Positions 36,414-48,598 of a stretch of 64,000 nucleotides of DNA are shown piece by piece. The DNA is from Sympetrum striolatum (lineage: Eukaryota; Arthropoda; Insecta; Odonata; Libellulidae). The notes beneath the pieces are model-generated. The model saw only the letters and a list, made by a program, of their open reading frames with translations, ran no database searches and was not told the origin of the DNA. Made by a program: the position numbers and the translations under genes. The stretch is from assembly GCA_947579665.1 (NCBI GenBank), contig OX388345.1, positions 58,953,454-59,017,453 on the forward strand, written 5' to 3'. How positions within the stretch are numbered: the stretch's first letter is position 1; each line of letters starts with the position of its first letter.

Positions 36414-36720
36414 GAATATCAAATAAATTAAGAAAGACTGATAAGTGTTCATATGTCATATTGAGGCGTAAAAATGAACTACTTAGCGCATCTTGGAAAC
36501 TATCGGAGATGTGATGACACTTATTATTTATAAGATTGCAGTATGCAAGATACATTTTACTCGTAATGAAATATAACGGAAATTGATGCAACGAAATTCA
36601 ATGAATCATTGATACTTAATACGTCGAATGTATATCATCTGTGATTTTGGTGGAGTCTCGTGATAGCTGACAGGCCATCCGAAAGTGTCTAAAATATAGA
36701 CATCCTGACTGGAGATCTTA

Positions 36721-36728
36721 AATCCTAT
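36721..36728 (+). repeat. 8-bp target duplication of hAT copy 1 (left)
   Basis: AATCCTAT, repeated exactly at 39251-39258 immediately outside the other end. An 8-bp duplication is diagnostic of hAT transposition. Confidence 0.85.
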
Positions 36729-39250
36729 CATGGGCGTCGCCAGGGGGGGGGGGCAGGGGGGGGCAGCTGCCCCCCCCTGGAGACCCATTCGTATTTTGAT
36801 TCAGGATGTGTTGTAGAAACAATTTTTTGGCACGAGCGTATTTGAAAAGAATTTAGACCCAAAACAAAATCAAGTATTGGCACGTGTAAACACCAGTGAT
36901 GGGAAAAGTACTTCCTCGTAGGAAATTCATTTATATCTCCAGCGCAGCACAAATATTTCAAGAATACTTTGCAGCAGAGTCAACAGCCATCCCCTTCCTT
37001 CCCAAAAGAAGAAAAGTTCGGTTTCAGGGTGAACAATGTAGTTAGAACTGCCTCTCGATGCGATCAGAGCGCGAGGTTATGCGATTATGTCCTCTCTCTC
37101 AAACTTCCTTGAGTATCGTCCGACAATCGCCGGCAGAAGACAAAGGATTCTGTATTTTTTTTCGTTTTCCCTTCAAAATGGACATAAGAAAGTTTTGCGG
37201 TGAGTATTTTGCAAATAGGCCCAAGCAGTGGCGTTGCGAGGGGGGGAAGTTCAGGGGTTCAAACCCCCCCAAAGAGTCAAGGCCTATGACTAGCTCTGTG
37301 CTTTTTTCTGCTGAAGAGTACAAAACCCCAATCATTCTCTTGATAAATTCAGCGAAAGCTTTGCATGCCAGTAAATATGGCTCCGATTACAGCTAAGTTG
37401 ATGTTTTCGGTAGCAGAGCAGGCCTAGAGCCGACATCGATATCAATGGGACGCTATGAGTGTTTCGCACACAATGTTCAACGCATGCACTTCTTAACCAT
37501 ATCCTTTTGTTAGATGACTCACACCATAAGATAAGATTCCCATGAGAAGAATTCGAAAGTGCTGATTCGTTTACTCCTCGCAGAAACACAAGGGAACATT
37601 CGAGAAGTAATTCGAAAATTACACCCTGAAAACAGAGATTAAGATTACGTTTGAGAGACAAACAGGTTGATAAAACGCTCAGTTAGATCTTTTGCATGTG
37701 ACTGTTTCTAGGATGTGAATGCAAAGCTAGGCTCGTGAATGGTGAATTTGAGAAATTCACAGGGAACAGTTCGAAGGAGAGTTTAGTTTGGATTTCATAA
37801 GATACAGATGGACATCCGAAAATTTTTTCACAGTCCGCTAATAGCTCGAGGCCTCTATCGGGAAAACTTAAGTTAATGTCTATGTAGTTTTTTGTAAAAT
37901 GACCATTATTAGATGCATAAATTAGGATTGTGTTATTTTAGGGCTGTTATCGGAGGGCACTTCTCAAGATGAGTTTAGCGACAATTCCAAAGGAACTGGT
38001 TCCTTTGTTAAGCATTCTGGACGAATAAAAGTCTGTACAGTAGACTCTTCATTACTCGGGATGATATAAAATATACTGATCCTATTTCATAATTACCCGT
38101 TAATTTGCTGTATAGTTACGAAATAATTCAATAACCGGGTTTCCGTAGAAATTTGTAAAAGTATAGGAGCAATACAGTAAAAATTAATTTTTGATGATAT
38201 TATTAATAATATACCATTTTGGAAGCAAATCAGTCAGCTGAAAGGTATTGTGCGCGTAAGGTACGCACATATTTATCGGAACTGTGACTTGATGACTTGA
38301 AATAAATTTGAGAAACAGTTAAAACTGTGACTTTAATTCTTCAGCTTCCTTTTCGATGCAGCCAATTTTTTCTCTTGTGATAGAATCCCACGAATCTCAT
38401 ATCTGGTTATGCAATGCCCATTCAAATTTTCAATTCGTGGAAACTTTTGTTTCCTTTGAACACTCAGTGCGTAAGACTAGGTTTGGTATCATCTCTCTGC
38501 TGGTTAAACCACCTATTACTTAGTCTAAATAATTGTAAGTTGACGACCTCATTTTTTCCACCTTGGTATATAACTTGATTTCTGCAAATTCAATTATAAT
38601 ATCAATTATAATCAAGAGTCTACAGAATATTTTAATGCGGCCGAGTTTTTACTCTCCGGTATGTGACGCATTCAATTGAAAACTTGGCTAATACATAAAT
38701 AACGAAATCAGGCTTAATTGTAAGCCTACCTGAAAATTTCATCTGATATAAATGATTTTTGTTTCTTAGAAGAGGAGGTAATTTTAAAAGCAACGGATGA
38801 AGTCATTCCTAAGAAAGCTGCTGATGATATAGTCTAACAACGAAAGATGTTCAAATAAGGATGGGTGCACCAATGTGGCGATTTATTGAGACGTTTTATA
38901 TCGCTTGTCAAATAACCGTAACTATTTTTTCCTTTTCACGCTTGGCAATACTTTAGCATCGAAAAAAATTAATTTTTAATAGAAATTGGACGTAACCAAA
39001 CTAGAAATCCAAACAAAACTTATGATAAGTTTCCAATAGTTTGCTTATGTAAACTACTATCTTGGAAAGTCTAATGAGTTGGCCATATAAGCGTTAAACT
39101 CCTCTAGTTTTCAATACATTTAGTTTTTGGAGGTTTTGACATATTTGTAGTAAGAAGCGGGCATGAATAAACTAGCCCCTGTAAGTTAGGCATTTTTCAT
39201 TTTATCTGGCAGCTTGCCCCCCCCTAGCCCAGCGGCTGGCGACGCCCTTG
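36729..39250 (+). mobile_element. hAT-type transposon, copy 1 (2.5 kb, non-autonomous)
   Basis: Bounded by the 8-bp duplication AATCCTAT and by inverted termini: CATGGGCGTCGCCAG at 36729-36743 against CTGGCGACGCCCTTG at 39236-39250. The left end carries a perfect 22-bp palindrome at 36756-36777, eight Gs, CAGCTG, eight Cs, also conserved in copy 2. No transposase body is present. ATGGACATAAGAAAGTTTTG at about 37178 could encode MDIRKFC and runs into a GTGAGT donor at 37201; hAT/ZMYM-like transposases often begin MDIRxF, so this may be the relic first exon. At 37227 a second hAT-like terminus (CAGTGGCGTTGCGAGGGG) sits inside both copies. Confidence 0.85.
37332..37661 (-). CDS. Open frame shared by both hAT copies (unknown)
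   Basis: A ~100-residue frame that is also open, without indels, in hAT copy 2 at 61474-61893 (+). By hand alignment the two differ by about six amino-acid changes and about five silent changes. The product has no domain I recognise (start region ...RNLNLCFQG, end ...CYRKHQLSCNRS). A good acceptor-like TCTGTTTTCAG lies near its start, so it could be one exon of an element gene. It is equally possible that it is simply not yet interrupted. Function unknown. Confidence 0.25.
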   Translation of the reverse strand: MSLKRNLNLCFQGVIFELLLECSLVFLRGVNESALSNSSHGNLILWCESSNKRIWLRSACVEHCVRNTHSVPLISMSALGLLCYRKHQLSCNRSHIYWHAKLSLNLSRE

Positions 39251-39258
39251 AATCCTAT
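39251..39258 (+). repeat. 8-bp target duplication of hAT copy 1 (right)
   Basis: AATCCTAT, the exact partner of 36721-36728. Confidence 0.85.
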
Positions 39259-41629
39259 CATATTCATTGTATCGAATGCAGTGAAGTTATATAAGGTACC
39301 TAATGAGTAGTTTTGGCTGGTAACAAATAAATTAGTAATGACGTAAGAATATCAGTTTAATATTTTCCTTTAAATACTGTATTTTCACAAAGAAAGACGA
39401 TTTGCGTAGTACTGTATTAACGTCGTTTAGGATACCAAGTTCTATGGATGAATTCTTTTTGGATATAGTCAGATAAATTCTCTCTCCTACTCTCGAAAGA
39501 GCCACGTTCCCTTGGTTATAACGACTGGCTGTTAATAACTACAACCTGAGCATTAACAGCTCTGTTGCCCTTAACTAGTCATTCACCACATGTAGGTACT
39601 ACTTAGGTAAGGCCGCGGTAAGCAAGCAAACGAAACATCTGTTGACCCGAGTATGATGTCTCTTACTATTCACTCTTAAAGATGGACAGAGCCGCCCCTG
39701 TTTTGCTTAAATATTTTCTTCAGCATACAAAAATATTTTCCGAGGGACTGTTTTGAGGCTTATGATTCTTTATGAGTTATTATTGAAGAATGGATTCAGA
39801 CATGAAATATTAAAATTAAATGTATGCCGCCAAGTGACAGCACGCACACGCTGGTGCTGTGCTCGCGTAAGATGTCTTTGGCGTCTCCTACAGGCCTAGT
39901 TCGATACTAAATGGAGGGAACGTCGCGAAGCAAGTTTCAAAACTATTTTTCAAGAAACGATTGATTCACCTCAAAAACTCGTCATCTCACGCATCTTTTA
40001 AATTACAATTCGTGAAAAATCCCGCAATAATTATCTCCAAGTGATTTTGTGATTCTACGTGAAATTTCGAAATCTTTTACTGTGAAAACTTTATCAAAAT
40101 TTTCGTCTCTGAGATTTATATACTCCTACCGCTCATTTCTTATACTCACGAAAGTTACTTTTAATGCTAATTAACCTTTTAGATAAATTTCAAATGTTAC
40201 ACCATTAATTTTAAAGGAAAATTTCGGGAAAATCAATCATCTAAAAGGGAGAACTTCAATAACACTACGAGTAAGAGATAAAAACATAGAAGAGAAGCAG
40301 ATTAAATTAATTATATTACTAGTGTCGCAGACAAATTCCGGTTTGGTTTTACGAATTGCGCAAAGTATTAAAAAAATCATCTATTTTGATTAAAATAATC
40401 CAATTTGATAAATATTCGTTGTAACATTTGAAATATACATTAACATTTCCAGCAACCAGAAAGGTGAATGTCTGCTCGCTCCACGACGTTTATACAATAT
40501 ATGATATTAAAATAAACGACGAGAATGAAGTCTTTATCCATGGGGATACATCATCCAAGTAAAGTAATAGATTTGATCTCAATATACATGTCTCCTCTCC
40601 TGTTGGCTAATTCACTTCATCACATAACTTGATTAACAAGTGCTCCCAAAAGAATCAAGTACTTTGAAAAGCATTTAGAATCCCTTCGAAAACTGATATG
40701 CTTGAATTCCTACTTTCGTATAAGTTTATCAAAATGTTGTTCAGTCTTCAGTGTTATTGGAACCTTACCTTTTGAAATACTTAATTATTATGGCCTCTTC
40801 TTTATTTAATTTTATTAACATAAACTATCTTCCATTAGCCTTTTCATTTTACAATTTCTTCATTCCGCTGTATTCCTTATTTCTTCAAGATTGATAGAGA
40901 AAAAGGTAAATTGAGGAAGGATATAATACAAGGAGTAGTAAAGGTGGGTTCTTCCCTGTGTGCCGTCATTATGTATTAAAAAAGCTCCAGTGGAAACGGT
41001 CACTGCACGGGTTAATAGAATTCCGAGCGAAATTAAAATTATCTGGAAAATATTTTACAAATTATTTTTACTATGTGATTGAACTAAAGGAATAGAATAA
41101 CTTAGTCACTTCCACAATAATGTAGTGTTTGGCGCGACTATTTTCGAGTTACATGTCCACATGTATTCCTGTGGAAATAACTAATTTCTTTTATTTCTAA
41201 AGAGAGGCACCTTTCCACAAAATCGAGCTTGAGCATATTAAATTTATGAATTTAAGAAAACTGTGACTCCACCATTTTATACTGAATGAAAGTTCATGGT
41301 ACATATTCAAAGAATCCATAACATTCGTAACTACTATTTGAAAACTTTTTAAAATATAAACTTGAAATTAGGATTTTCAAATGTATTTACAAATTAAATT
41401 AAATAATTAAAAAGAAATCAAAACAAAATAAATATATTAATCTATTAAAATCTGACGAGCACAAGGTTAAATTTATGGAAAGGTTTCATATTGAAAAAGA
41501 AAAACGATTTTCTACTTTCTGTAAACTATTATATATAGATGCTTCTCCGGATTCATTCATATAGATAGATATATAGGATACTGATTCACAGGCTAAACCA
41601 CAAGCATCTTTGACTTGAAATTTTTACGG
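39259..41629. other. Unassigned AT-rich DNA
   Basis: Between the two inverted hAT copies. No gene, RNA or repeat boundary is recognisable. Confidence 0.35.
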
Positions 41630-42230
41630 CGTATTGGCTATAACGTGTAACCTCCAGAAATATTGCGATTTTGAACCTCAGTGTCATGGGTTCGATTCAA
41701 GAGGGCCTCAAAGTCCCGATTTTTCCCATTTAAAGGCATTGCTTTGATTTTCGGGAATTTTTAAAGAATACTTCCCGGATAGGTAGAGAATCAAAACTTA
41801 CGGAGCCTATCTATATGGTCATGATCTATGGAAAACATAAATGACTTTTACGGAAAAAGTCCTCGGTTCTAGGACGATGCAAAAATCTGCCCTTTAAAAT
41901 ATATTGAAGTAGTCTTTCAACATTTTTTTTATGCCCTTATTGAAATGATAGGAAGTTCTCGCTTTGACAGAAGATGTACATTAAGACTTGGTTTAAGAAA
42001 AACAATTATATAAGACCATGCTGTTCCTGGGTTCGATGCCAGAGCACATTAACATTTCTCACGTAAGGATTATATATGTGAAAAGTAGGACGTCATTTGA
42101 GGCAGTAGCAGCCAATATTTCAGCTTGAGTTTTTACACGTAGTTAAAGATGGTGAACTGCTGTTGTTCTGCATTGTAAATTTCACCAGGAATACCCGGGT
42201 TCGATGCCGGACGAATAAAATGCAGCGAAT
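41630..42230 (+). repeat. Cluster of three pol III B-box-like motifs
   Basis: GGTTCGATTCA near 41690, GGTTCGATGCC near 42033 and again near 42196, each preceded by C/T-GGG. The first and third have weak A-box-like sequences about 50-60 bp upstream (TGGCTATAACG and TAGTTAAAGATGG). No tRNA cloverleaf closes on any of them. They may be degenerate heads of tRNA-derived SINEs, or chance. Confidence 0.25.
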
Positions 42231-42371
42231 CTTAACAATATTTTCAATCCATTTGTTTCTTTTGAGGACTCTTTCGATATAATTTCGACTTGAAACTAGT
42301 GTTATCAATATGCTTGCAGTATGCAAGCAACATTTTACTTATTAAGTAAGGAATAAAAGAGGGAAACTTAC

Positions 42372-42506
42372 CGTTGTATTTACGCTGAATTGATCTCTTT
42401 CTTGAACCTGACGAATATCCCAACCACAACTGAACTGAACAACAGCACTGAACAACCCAAAGATCCACACCACACTGACTGCTCCAATCATCTTTTGACC
42501 AGACAT
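42372..42506 (-). CDS. Candidate signal-peptide first exon of a secreted or membrane protein
   Basis: From ATG at 42506-42504, 45 codons run on the minus strand to a consensus donor GTAAGT (GT at 42371-42370), exon ending in phase 0. The peptide starts MSGQKMIGAVSVVWIFGLFS and continues AVVQFSCGWDIRQVQ, ending SVNTT: a positively charged start, a ~16-residue hydrophobic core, a small-residue cleavage region and then a polar segment with an NTT glycosylation site. An in-frame ATG lies 12 bases upstream (42518-42516). A TATTTAAG box occurs ~80 bp upstream on the same strand (near 42590). No downstream exon was found. The protein is not recognised. Confidence 0.4.
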
Positions 42507-42585
42507 CTCGTAACACATTTCCCCGCCTTCGCCTTTATGAAACATAAATAAACAGCATAGCAAAACTCATGGCCGACCTTTAGGG

Positions 42586-42594
42586 CTCTTAAAT
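42586..42594 (-). promoter_or_regulatory. Possible TATA-like box for the 42.4-kb exon
   Basis: On the minus strand CATATTTAAGAG precedes the candidate ATG by about 80 bp, a plausible core-promoter distance for a short 5' leader. Support is only positional. Confidence 0.25.
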
Positions 42595-42599
42595 ATGGC

Positions 42600-43887
42600 G
42601 CCAAGGAAGTAGTCATTGGGAATGACAGATAGTTTCTTCTCAGGAATGGTTTTCCTCATGATTCGATATGGTCATATGACTAAGATGCCCATTTCGGTGA
42701 CTATACACATCCCAGCAACTGCTCTTGTAAAGGAAACTTAAGTTGAGGGTCCGGAGAATAACCTAAACAATCTGGCTGAGGTTAATACGGTCCATAACTC
42801 GCCGTCTGTTTCAGATACGTGATGAAAATGCTGCCGCTGCACTGGATAAAAAGGGCTCATACCAGCAGATAAAAGAGAATATTCGGCCATAAACATCTCG
42901 AGTGCACGGACTAGCTGTTAAAGCCTTCCAAGACGTAATATTATCGGATTAAAATGCTGTGAGTGAAACAAATTTACGACAATCGGAGAATTTTTAAATA
43001 AAACAAGGTTTTAAAAAATAACACAGTAACTTTTACTCTTCACGTACAGGAGTTTCAGTGGCGACTAGTTTTGGCTAGTAATAGCCATATTCAAGCAAGT
43101 AAGCAAGTTATGTTTAGCATCTAAACCTAGTTTTATTTAACAACGTCGATTATGTCGGAATTCCAAAACATTTCGGCCTCCGTGAATTTTAAATTTATTA
43201 TTATTATATTATTATTCTTTTCATTTCATTTCAGTACTGAACGGCCAGAGTTAATTTTCAGAAATGCATCAATGATTTAGCGTATTATGAATTTTACAGT
43301 TAGGTTAAATGGCTCATTTGTCCATTTAAACTAGGAACAGAAAAAATACCGAAAAATAAAATTCTTATTTGGCAATGGTAGCACAGCTCTTCTAAGGAAC
43401 CACAGTAATGTTCTCTAACTCGGAGATTCTTACGTTCAGAGTTGAAAAATATTAGAGAGAATTGTTATCGTAATATGTCAGAAGTAATATCTGCATGGCT
43501 CTCCATGGTTGCTATACTTGGGAAATACAGGTAATAAAAATGTAGTAGTAGATGATCCCTCTTTACCTTAGGCTTACAGTCATTAAAGTTGTCATGATAT
43601 AAAATAAATATGTAAATGTCCTGTAAATGTCCAATCACAAATCAGTTTTGTTTTCTGTATCTTTTGCTGATACCGATGGTGTTGTATCAGAAAGGAAGGC
43701 TTTTCTGATTTCTTTGCCTTTCAGATTATTGTACTCATTTACTATCAAAACCCTTTGTCTTCTTCATCTGTACCCTAGCCCTTGCCGGGTGCTATCATCC
43801 AAATCCAGATGAAGTCAGGATTTTTCTTTGAGATATTACATCTTCTTTTTTATCCAGGATTATCGACTGTGATGGAGTCAACTATTA
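42600..43887. other. Unassigned DNA
   Basis: No recognisable feature apart from a short ATT-rich tract near 43190-43215. Confidence 0.35.
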
Positions 43888-44524
43888 AGGCGGAGCGTTG
43901 TGCCACTTTTTTCTGATCGAAATATAATACCCGACAAAAGTGGCCCACATGGACATTACAGATATTATTTTTTTCGAAATCAAAAACTTTCTTCTGAGAA
44001 TTTTTGCCTCGAAATTTCGACAAAAACATCAAATTTGCCATAATTATTTTTCTGTTAATACGATATATTTTTACGTAAAAATACCCATTTATATGCCTCT
44101 GAAAGTGGCTGAGATGCCTTTTATGAGACCAGAAAAGGAGACGAATTCAGAAAAATTAAGCTGTTTTGTAGTATCTTCCGTCCTCGTAAATTCCTTCACA
44201 CGGTGGCTCGTGTTGGTAGCGAAGCATTGCTGTTGCACACCTATTTATTGCATATGATGTCTCGTTTGTTGTATTAATATTATTGTTATATTTCTGTGTA
44301 TATCATGACCTAACCTAAAGGTGATGATATTGATATTCTTGGTGGGAAGGAAGGGAAACCAATAATGGTTGGAAGGATGACATCATTTGATATTAATGGA
44401 ATTAATTAAAAAACCTATGAAATTGGTTGTTTGCTTTTAATTTCATCTGCAATGTCCATGTAAGTGAGCCACTATTGTCGGGTATTACATTTCGATCAGA
44501 AAAAAGTGGAAAAACGCTCTACCC
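43888..44524. mobile_element. MITE with ~75-85 bp terminal inverted repeats
   Basis: The left arm (about 43888-43965) contains GAGCGTT, CACTTTTTTCTGATCGAAAT and AATACCCGACA, then ATGGACATTACAG. The right arm (about 44448-44524) carries these in reverse-complement order (CTGCAATGTCCAT, TGTCGGGTATTACATTTCG, ATCAGAAAAAAGTGG, AACGCTC). The outer junctions are TA-rich (TATTAA at left, CCTAG at right), compatible with a TA or TAA duplication, but the exact superfamily is unclear. No coding capacity. The + strand frame at 43940-44257 is incidental. Confidence 0.7.
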
Positions 44525-47500
44525 TAGTAAAAAACCTACCATAGGGTTTTAAATTATGAGCTCGTGGAACTAATGAATACTACTAGTATTTCTCCGCTAA
44601 GTAGCAAGTAGAGTACTGAACTCAACATAATGTTTTCCCTTTAGTGATAAAGATAATTTCATATACATAGTTGAGTTTTCTTATTCCTAGGATGGTGGAT
44701 TATTTCAGTGTAATTATTCAAAGAAAGCTTCACTGTTTGGGAATAACGTGAATGATAGATCTAAAATTAAAAATCAAGGAAACTATGCAACTCCAAACGA
44801 TTCAAATGTACCCTTTGCATTCCAAGTTGAACAGTTATCTTCATTTATAAAAAAATAATCTCGTTGGTATTAATGTAAGTTTAAAAGTTTAAGAGCTTAC
44901 ATATTACTGATTTTGTGCATTAGGAAAAATAACGTAGACATATTCTATTTTAATTTAAGAAACTCTAAAAGCCGATGATTTTAGTGAAAGAAAATTTATG
45001 GATGTCCTTATTTGTAAGTGGTTCCAAAGACTGGAGACAACGTTGCTACGTCACGAATGAGCACCTTGTTGGAAACAAGCAGGCGCCTTTTTCGAGCTCA
45101 GGGAATGCAAAACGCTATCGTAAAATGTTTCACTCCTCCAAGGAAAAAAGTTCCTAATCGTCTCCCGAAAATTCGGGAAATTCCCACACGACTCAAAGGT
45201 TTTCTCATTGATAATCCTCCGAAAACTCTCTCTCCTCCATAATGGAGCAGATGAAGCGCAGGGGGAAGGATCGTTTGAAGTGAGCCGCTCGCTAATTAGC
45301 GAAAGAGACGGGCCGCGACCCCACAGAATCCCGAAGTCCATATTTCTCTCACACATGTGTTCACATCGCGCGCGCATCCGGCGGTGACAGAGGGCGCTTC
45401 GGAGCACCACATGTGCATTGCCCTAAGAAATCCAAGGGACTCCTGTTACATTCCTCATCTAATTAAGAATTAGGCTGTTGAGAACAATACCGATCCAATG
45501 CCGTTTTAGCCGAATGAGTAGCATATTTGCGATCGACTTATGTCACACACGTTTATTAGAGAGGCATCGCTAAATTGGCGAAACATATCGGGTTCAAGTC
45601 GATGCAGGAGGCACAGTTCAATTCAGGAGACCGACTTCTCCGGTGGGGGCACCTTACCTTCTACACCACTCCCTTCCTCCAGGCAGACTTCTTCTTTCAA
45701 AACTGACTGCATTCGAGGATATGTGAATTTTCAGCTTCTCAACGGCCACAAAGATGTGCTGAGATCTATCTGGGAGCTATTCCCCATCTTTCATAGTTAT
45801 ATATGATAATAAACGTCAAATCATTCGGAAGCTAGTAAAGCATTCTGATCTGAATCAACCTCCAAGTTACGTTTTTATTGAATGAACCCATAATAATCTC
45901 AGAAGTCATTTTGACTGATAATAAATAAATTTTTCATTTATCCTGTGTTTAGCACTGCGCTACACGACTGCAATGGGACCTATGGAGAATAGTATTTATA
46001 TGCAAAAAAAACTTAACAAGAAGTGAAAACATTTAGAGAAAAAGGATGCTAATTTCTTTGTATTCACCTCAAGAGAATTTGCTTACAATGCCTTAGTAAT
46101 ATGAACTGAAGTTTGTCTCACCACTTTCATCGGCAATGAAAACCATTACTAATACACAATATTAGCGTTTTTGCATACATATATTTAAGTATTTAACAGC
46201 TAAACAGGCGTAATATCCTCTCGTATGTACTTTAATGACTATTAAAAAAATATTGTAATTTCCTGCATTGGCATCCAAAAAATCTGTCTGCTTTGCGTGA
46301 ATAAAAAGTGAAAATAAACCGTCCGTATCTTTTGGACTTCAATCAATTAACCTGCGGCCTCCAATGGCATTTCTGCCTTGTATTGAGATTATAATAAAGA
46401 ATGTCTGACCCCTTAGCTTTGTACGGAGATTCTCTATCCTCTCATTCATTCGAAATATGATCTTATTTGCGATCAAGTCTAAATTCTAGATCTGTGGTCA
46501 TCTACTTCGAATATTCAACCGCAGCCATCAGGCTACCCTTTCGTTGGGCATTTTCAACATTGAAGTAATTCAATATTTTAATTGCATAGGGAGTGAGATG
46601 GTATTCTTTATTTCTTTTTAAATTCTTGTCTAAGTAAATGAAACCCTTGCCTGCATCTCATGCGATCACTTGCGATGGTCTACATTTCATGGAAAATTCT
46701 TCAAAATCCCAAGCTTGAATGACAAATATGAAGTAAAACAGCATTTATGTTTAACTAACATGACTAGCAATAAGCCTTCTTACTTTGAGCCATCTGCATG
46801 TTAATTTTTATATCGTGTATTTTTGTCATGACCAGCATTGACAAAATAGGAAAAGAGATAAACTAAAGAGACTAAACGGTGAAAGATACTATAGTTGCTT
46901 TGATACATTTTCAGTACAAGAGGAATAAAGGACGCAATTGAATCATCATACGAAGTTCCCTGAGAATCAAAAATATTTTCCACAATTCCAAACTTTAACA
47001 TTACTTGCCTCTTATATAAATTAAGTATGCTTCTATTTTTCCCTTCCACCATTTTTACCGTAATACTTTGCCCTCGTGTGTGACTGATCATGTTTCCGCT
47101 TCTTTTCATCAAATTTATCCATAGACTTCTCCCTTCATTTGCTCTTAGAAAGGATTATTTAGTTAGCTTACCCAGGTTTTCTATTTAATTTCAATAATTT
47201 TTTCTACCGAACCGCATCTCCATTGCTATTAATGTTATATTCTCTGCTTCTCTAACAGTACGTGAATTACTTCCTTAAAAATGGATATTCCATACATATA
47301 TTGTTATAAACCTTTTTCTGACAGAATGCCCTCTTCACTTGGACCATTCTACTTAGAAGGTAAACACCAGGTTGATGGGAAACGGATTCACACGAAACTT
47401 TGAGGGCATGTTCTTTGCTTAAAAATATTTGACCGATACAACCGATCGGGTCAATGGACCTTTGTTTATGAAAAATTAGCAACAAATAATTGGAGTTAGG

Positions 47501-48043
47501 CAACAACGCTTTTCACGTACATTACCATATAGATCTCGAGATTTTCCACTTAGAAAATTATTTTCTTCCATTTTGTTAATGATAAATTTTCTTTTTTCGA
47601 TTAAATTTTATCTTCTTACCTTCCAAGCATTCCTTACTGTTTTTTTATCATATATTCTAATAAACATTACCTACATCGGAATCCTATCAATTAGGTACAA
47701 TATTTTGAAGTTTATCAGCTGCATATCGGCTGCAAATTCTTTGGCAAAACCTCAAGCCTCGTTTACTTAGCCTTTTTTGTGTGGACCTCAAATTTCCGCT
47801 ATTGCGTATTTCTAGAAATTTATTTTGTGTACTTTCAGAGAATTTGCGTATTGAGAATCGGGATAATTAGCCAGATGCGGGTCTGTAACGTTTATGGTAA
47901 GCATTTTTTCAATAAAACGTTAAAGGTAGAAAAAGACCGGTACTCGAGTCCCGATTTTGTCAGCCTTTTTTCTCATTCATTCTTCCTTGGGAAGTTTCCT
48001 AGGTGCACGACCTTTTCCTGCTAATATAGACTGTGGCTTCACA
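44525..48043. other. Unassigned DNA
   Basis: 45030-45420 is GC-richer, with overlapping open frames on both strands and no domain. Nothing else is recognisable up to the second hAT copy. Confidence 0.35.
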
Positions 48044-48051
48044 GGCTAGAG
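48044..48051 (+). repeat. 8-bp target duplication of hAT copy 2 (left)
   Basis: GGCTAGAG, repeated exactly at 62329-62336. Confidence 0.85.
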
Positions 48052-48230
48052 CAAGGGCGTTGCCAGCCACTGGGCTAGGGGGGGCAAGCTGCCTGTTAAA
48101 ATGAAAAATGCCTAACTTACAGGGGCTAGTTTATTCATGCCCGCTTCTTACTACAAATATGTCAAATCTTTTAAAAACTAAATTTATTGAAAACTAGAGG
48201 AGTTGAACGCTTCTATGGCAAACTCATTAA

Positions 48231-48290
48231 CACTAGGAGGACAGCAGTTTCGGTCTACCAAGAAGGACGGGAGGTGGTCATTTGACCACC
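48231..48290 (+). mobile_element. Possible piggyBac-like terminus
   Basis: hAT copy 2 stops matching copy 1 exactly at TTAA (48228-48231, ACTCATTAACACTAGG); copy 1 reads ACTCATTAGAC there. The inserted sequence begins CACTAGGAGGAC and within 60 bp has the near-perfect palindrome AGGTGGTCATTTGACCACCT (48271-48290). TTAA targeting and this subterminal inverted repeat suggest a piggyBac-type end. The matching other end was not found, so it is truncated or displaced. Confidence 0.4.
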
Positions 48291-48598
48291 TACTTTTAAA
48301 ATTCGTAATTAAAAACTTTTATGATTTTCAGGGACCTGAGTATTGCATAACTTCTAAGTTTGACCATTACACAAATGCTGATAAGGTGTTTTACCTCGTA
48401 TATTGTTTAAATTTTAATTAACTAAACAAAATGTTGAACGATGTCCTAAATCTGCAGAATTTCATATTATAGAATATTTTATCCATTCATACTGGACCAA
48501 TGAAACTCATATTTTCGAAATAAGTGGAAAAAAGTCCGAATTGTTGATAAAAGTCAGTCACGTCACGCCAAGATTGTTATGCCATCTGACGGAAACCA

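Noticed and set aside
45051..45410. 119-codon minus frame in a GC-richer patch
   Set aside because: Both strands are open there; no domain or conserved motif.
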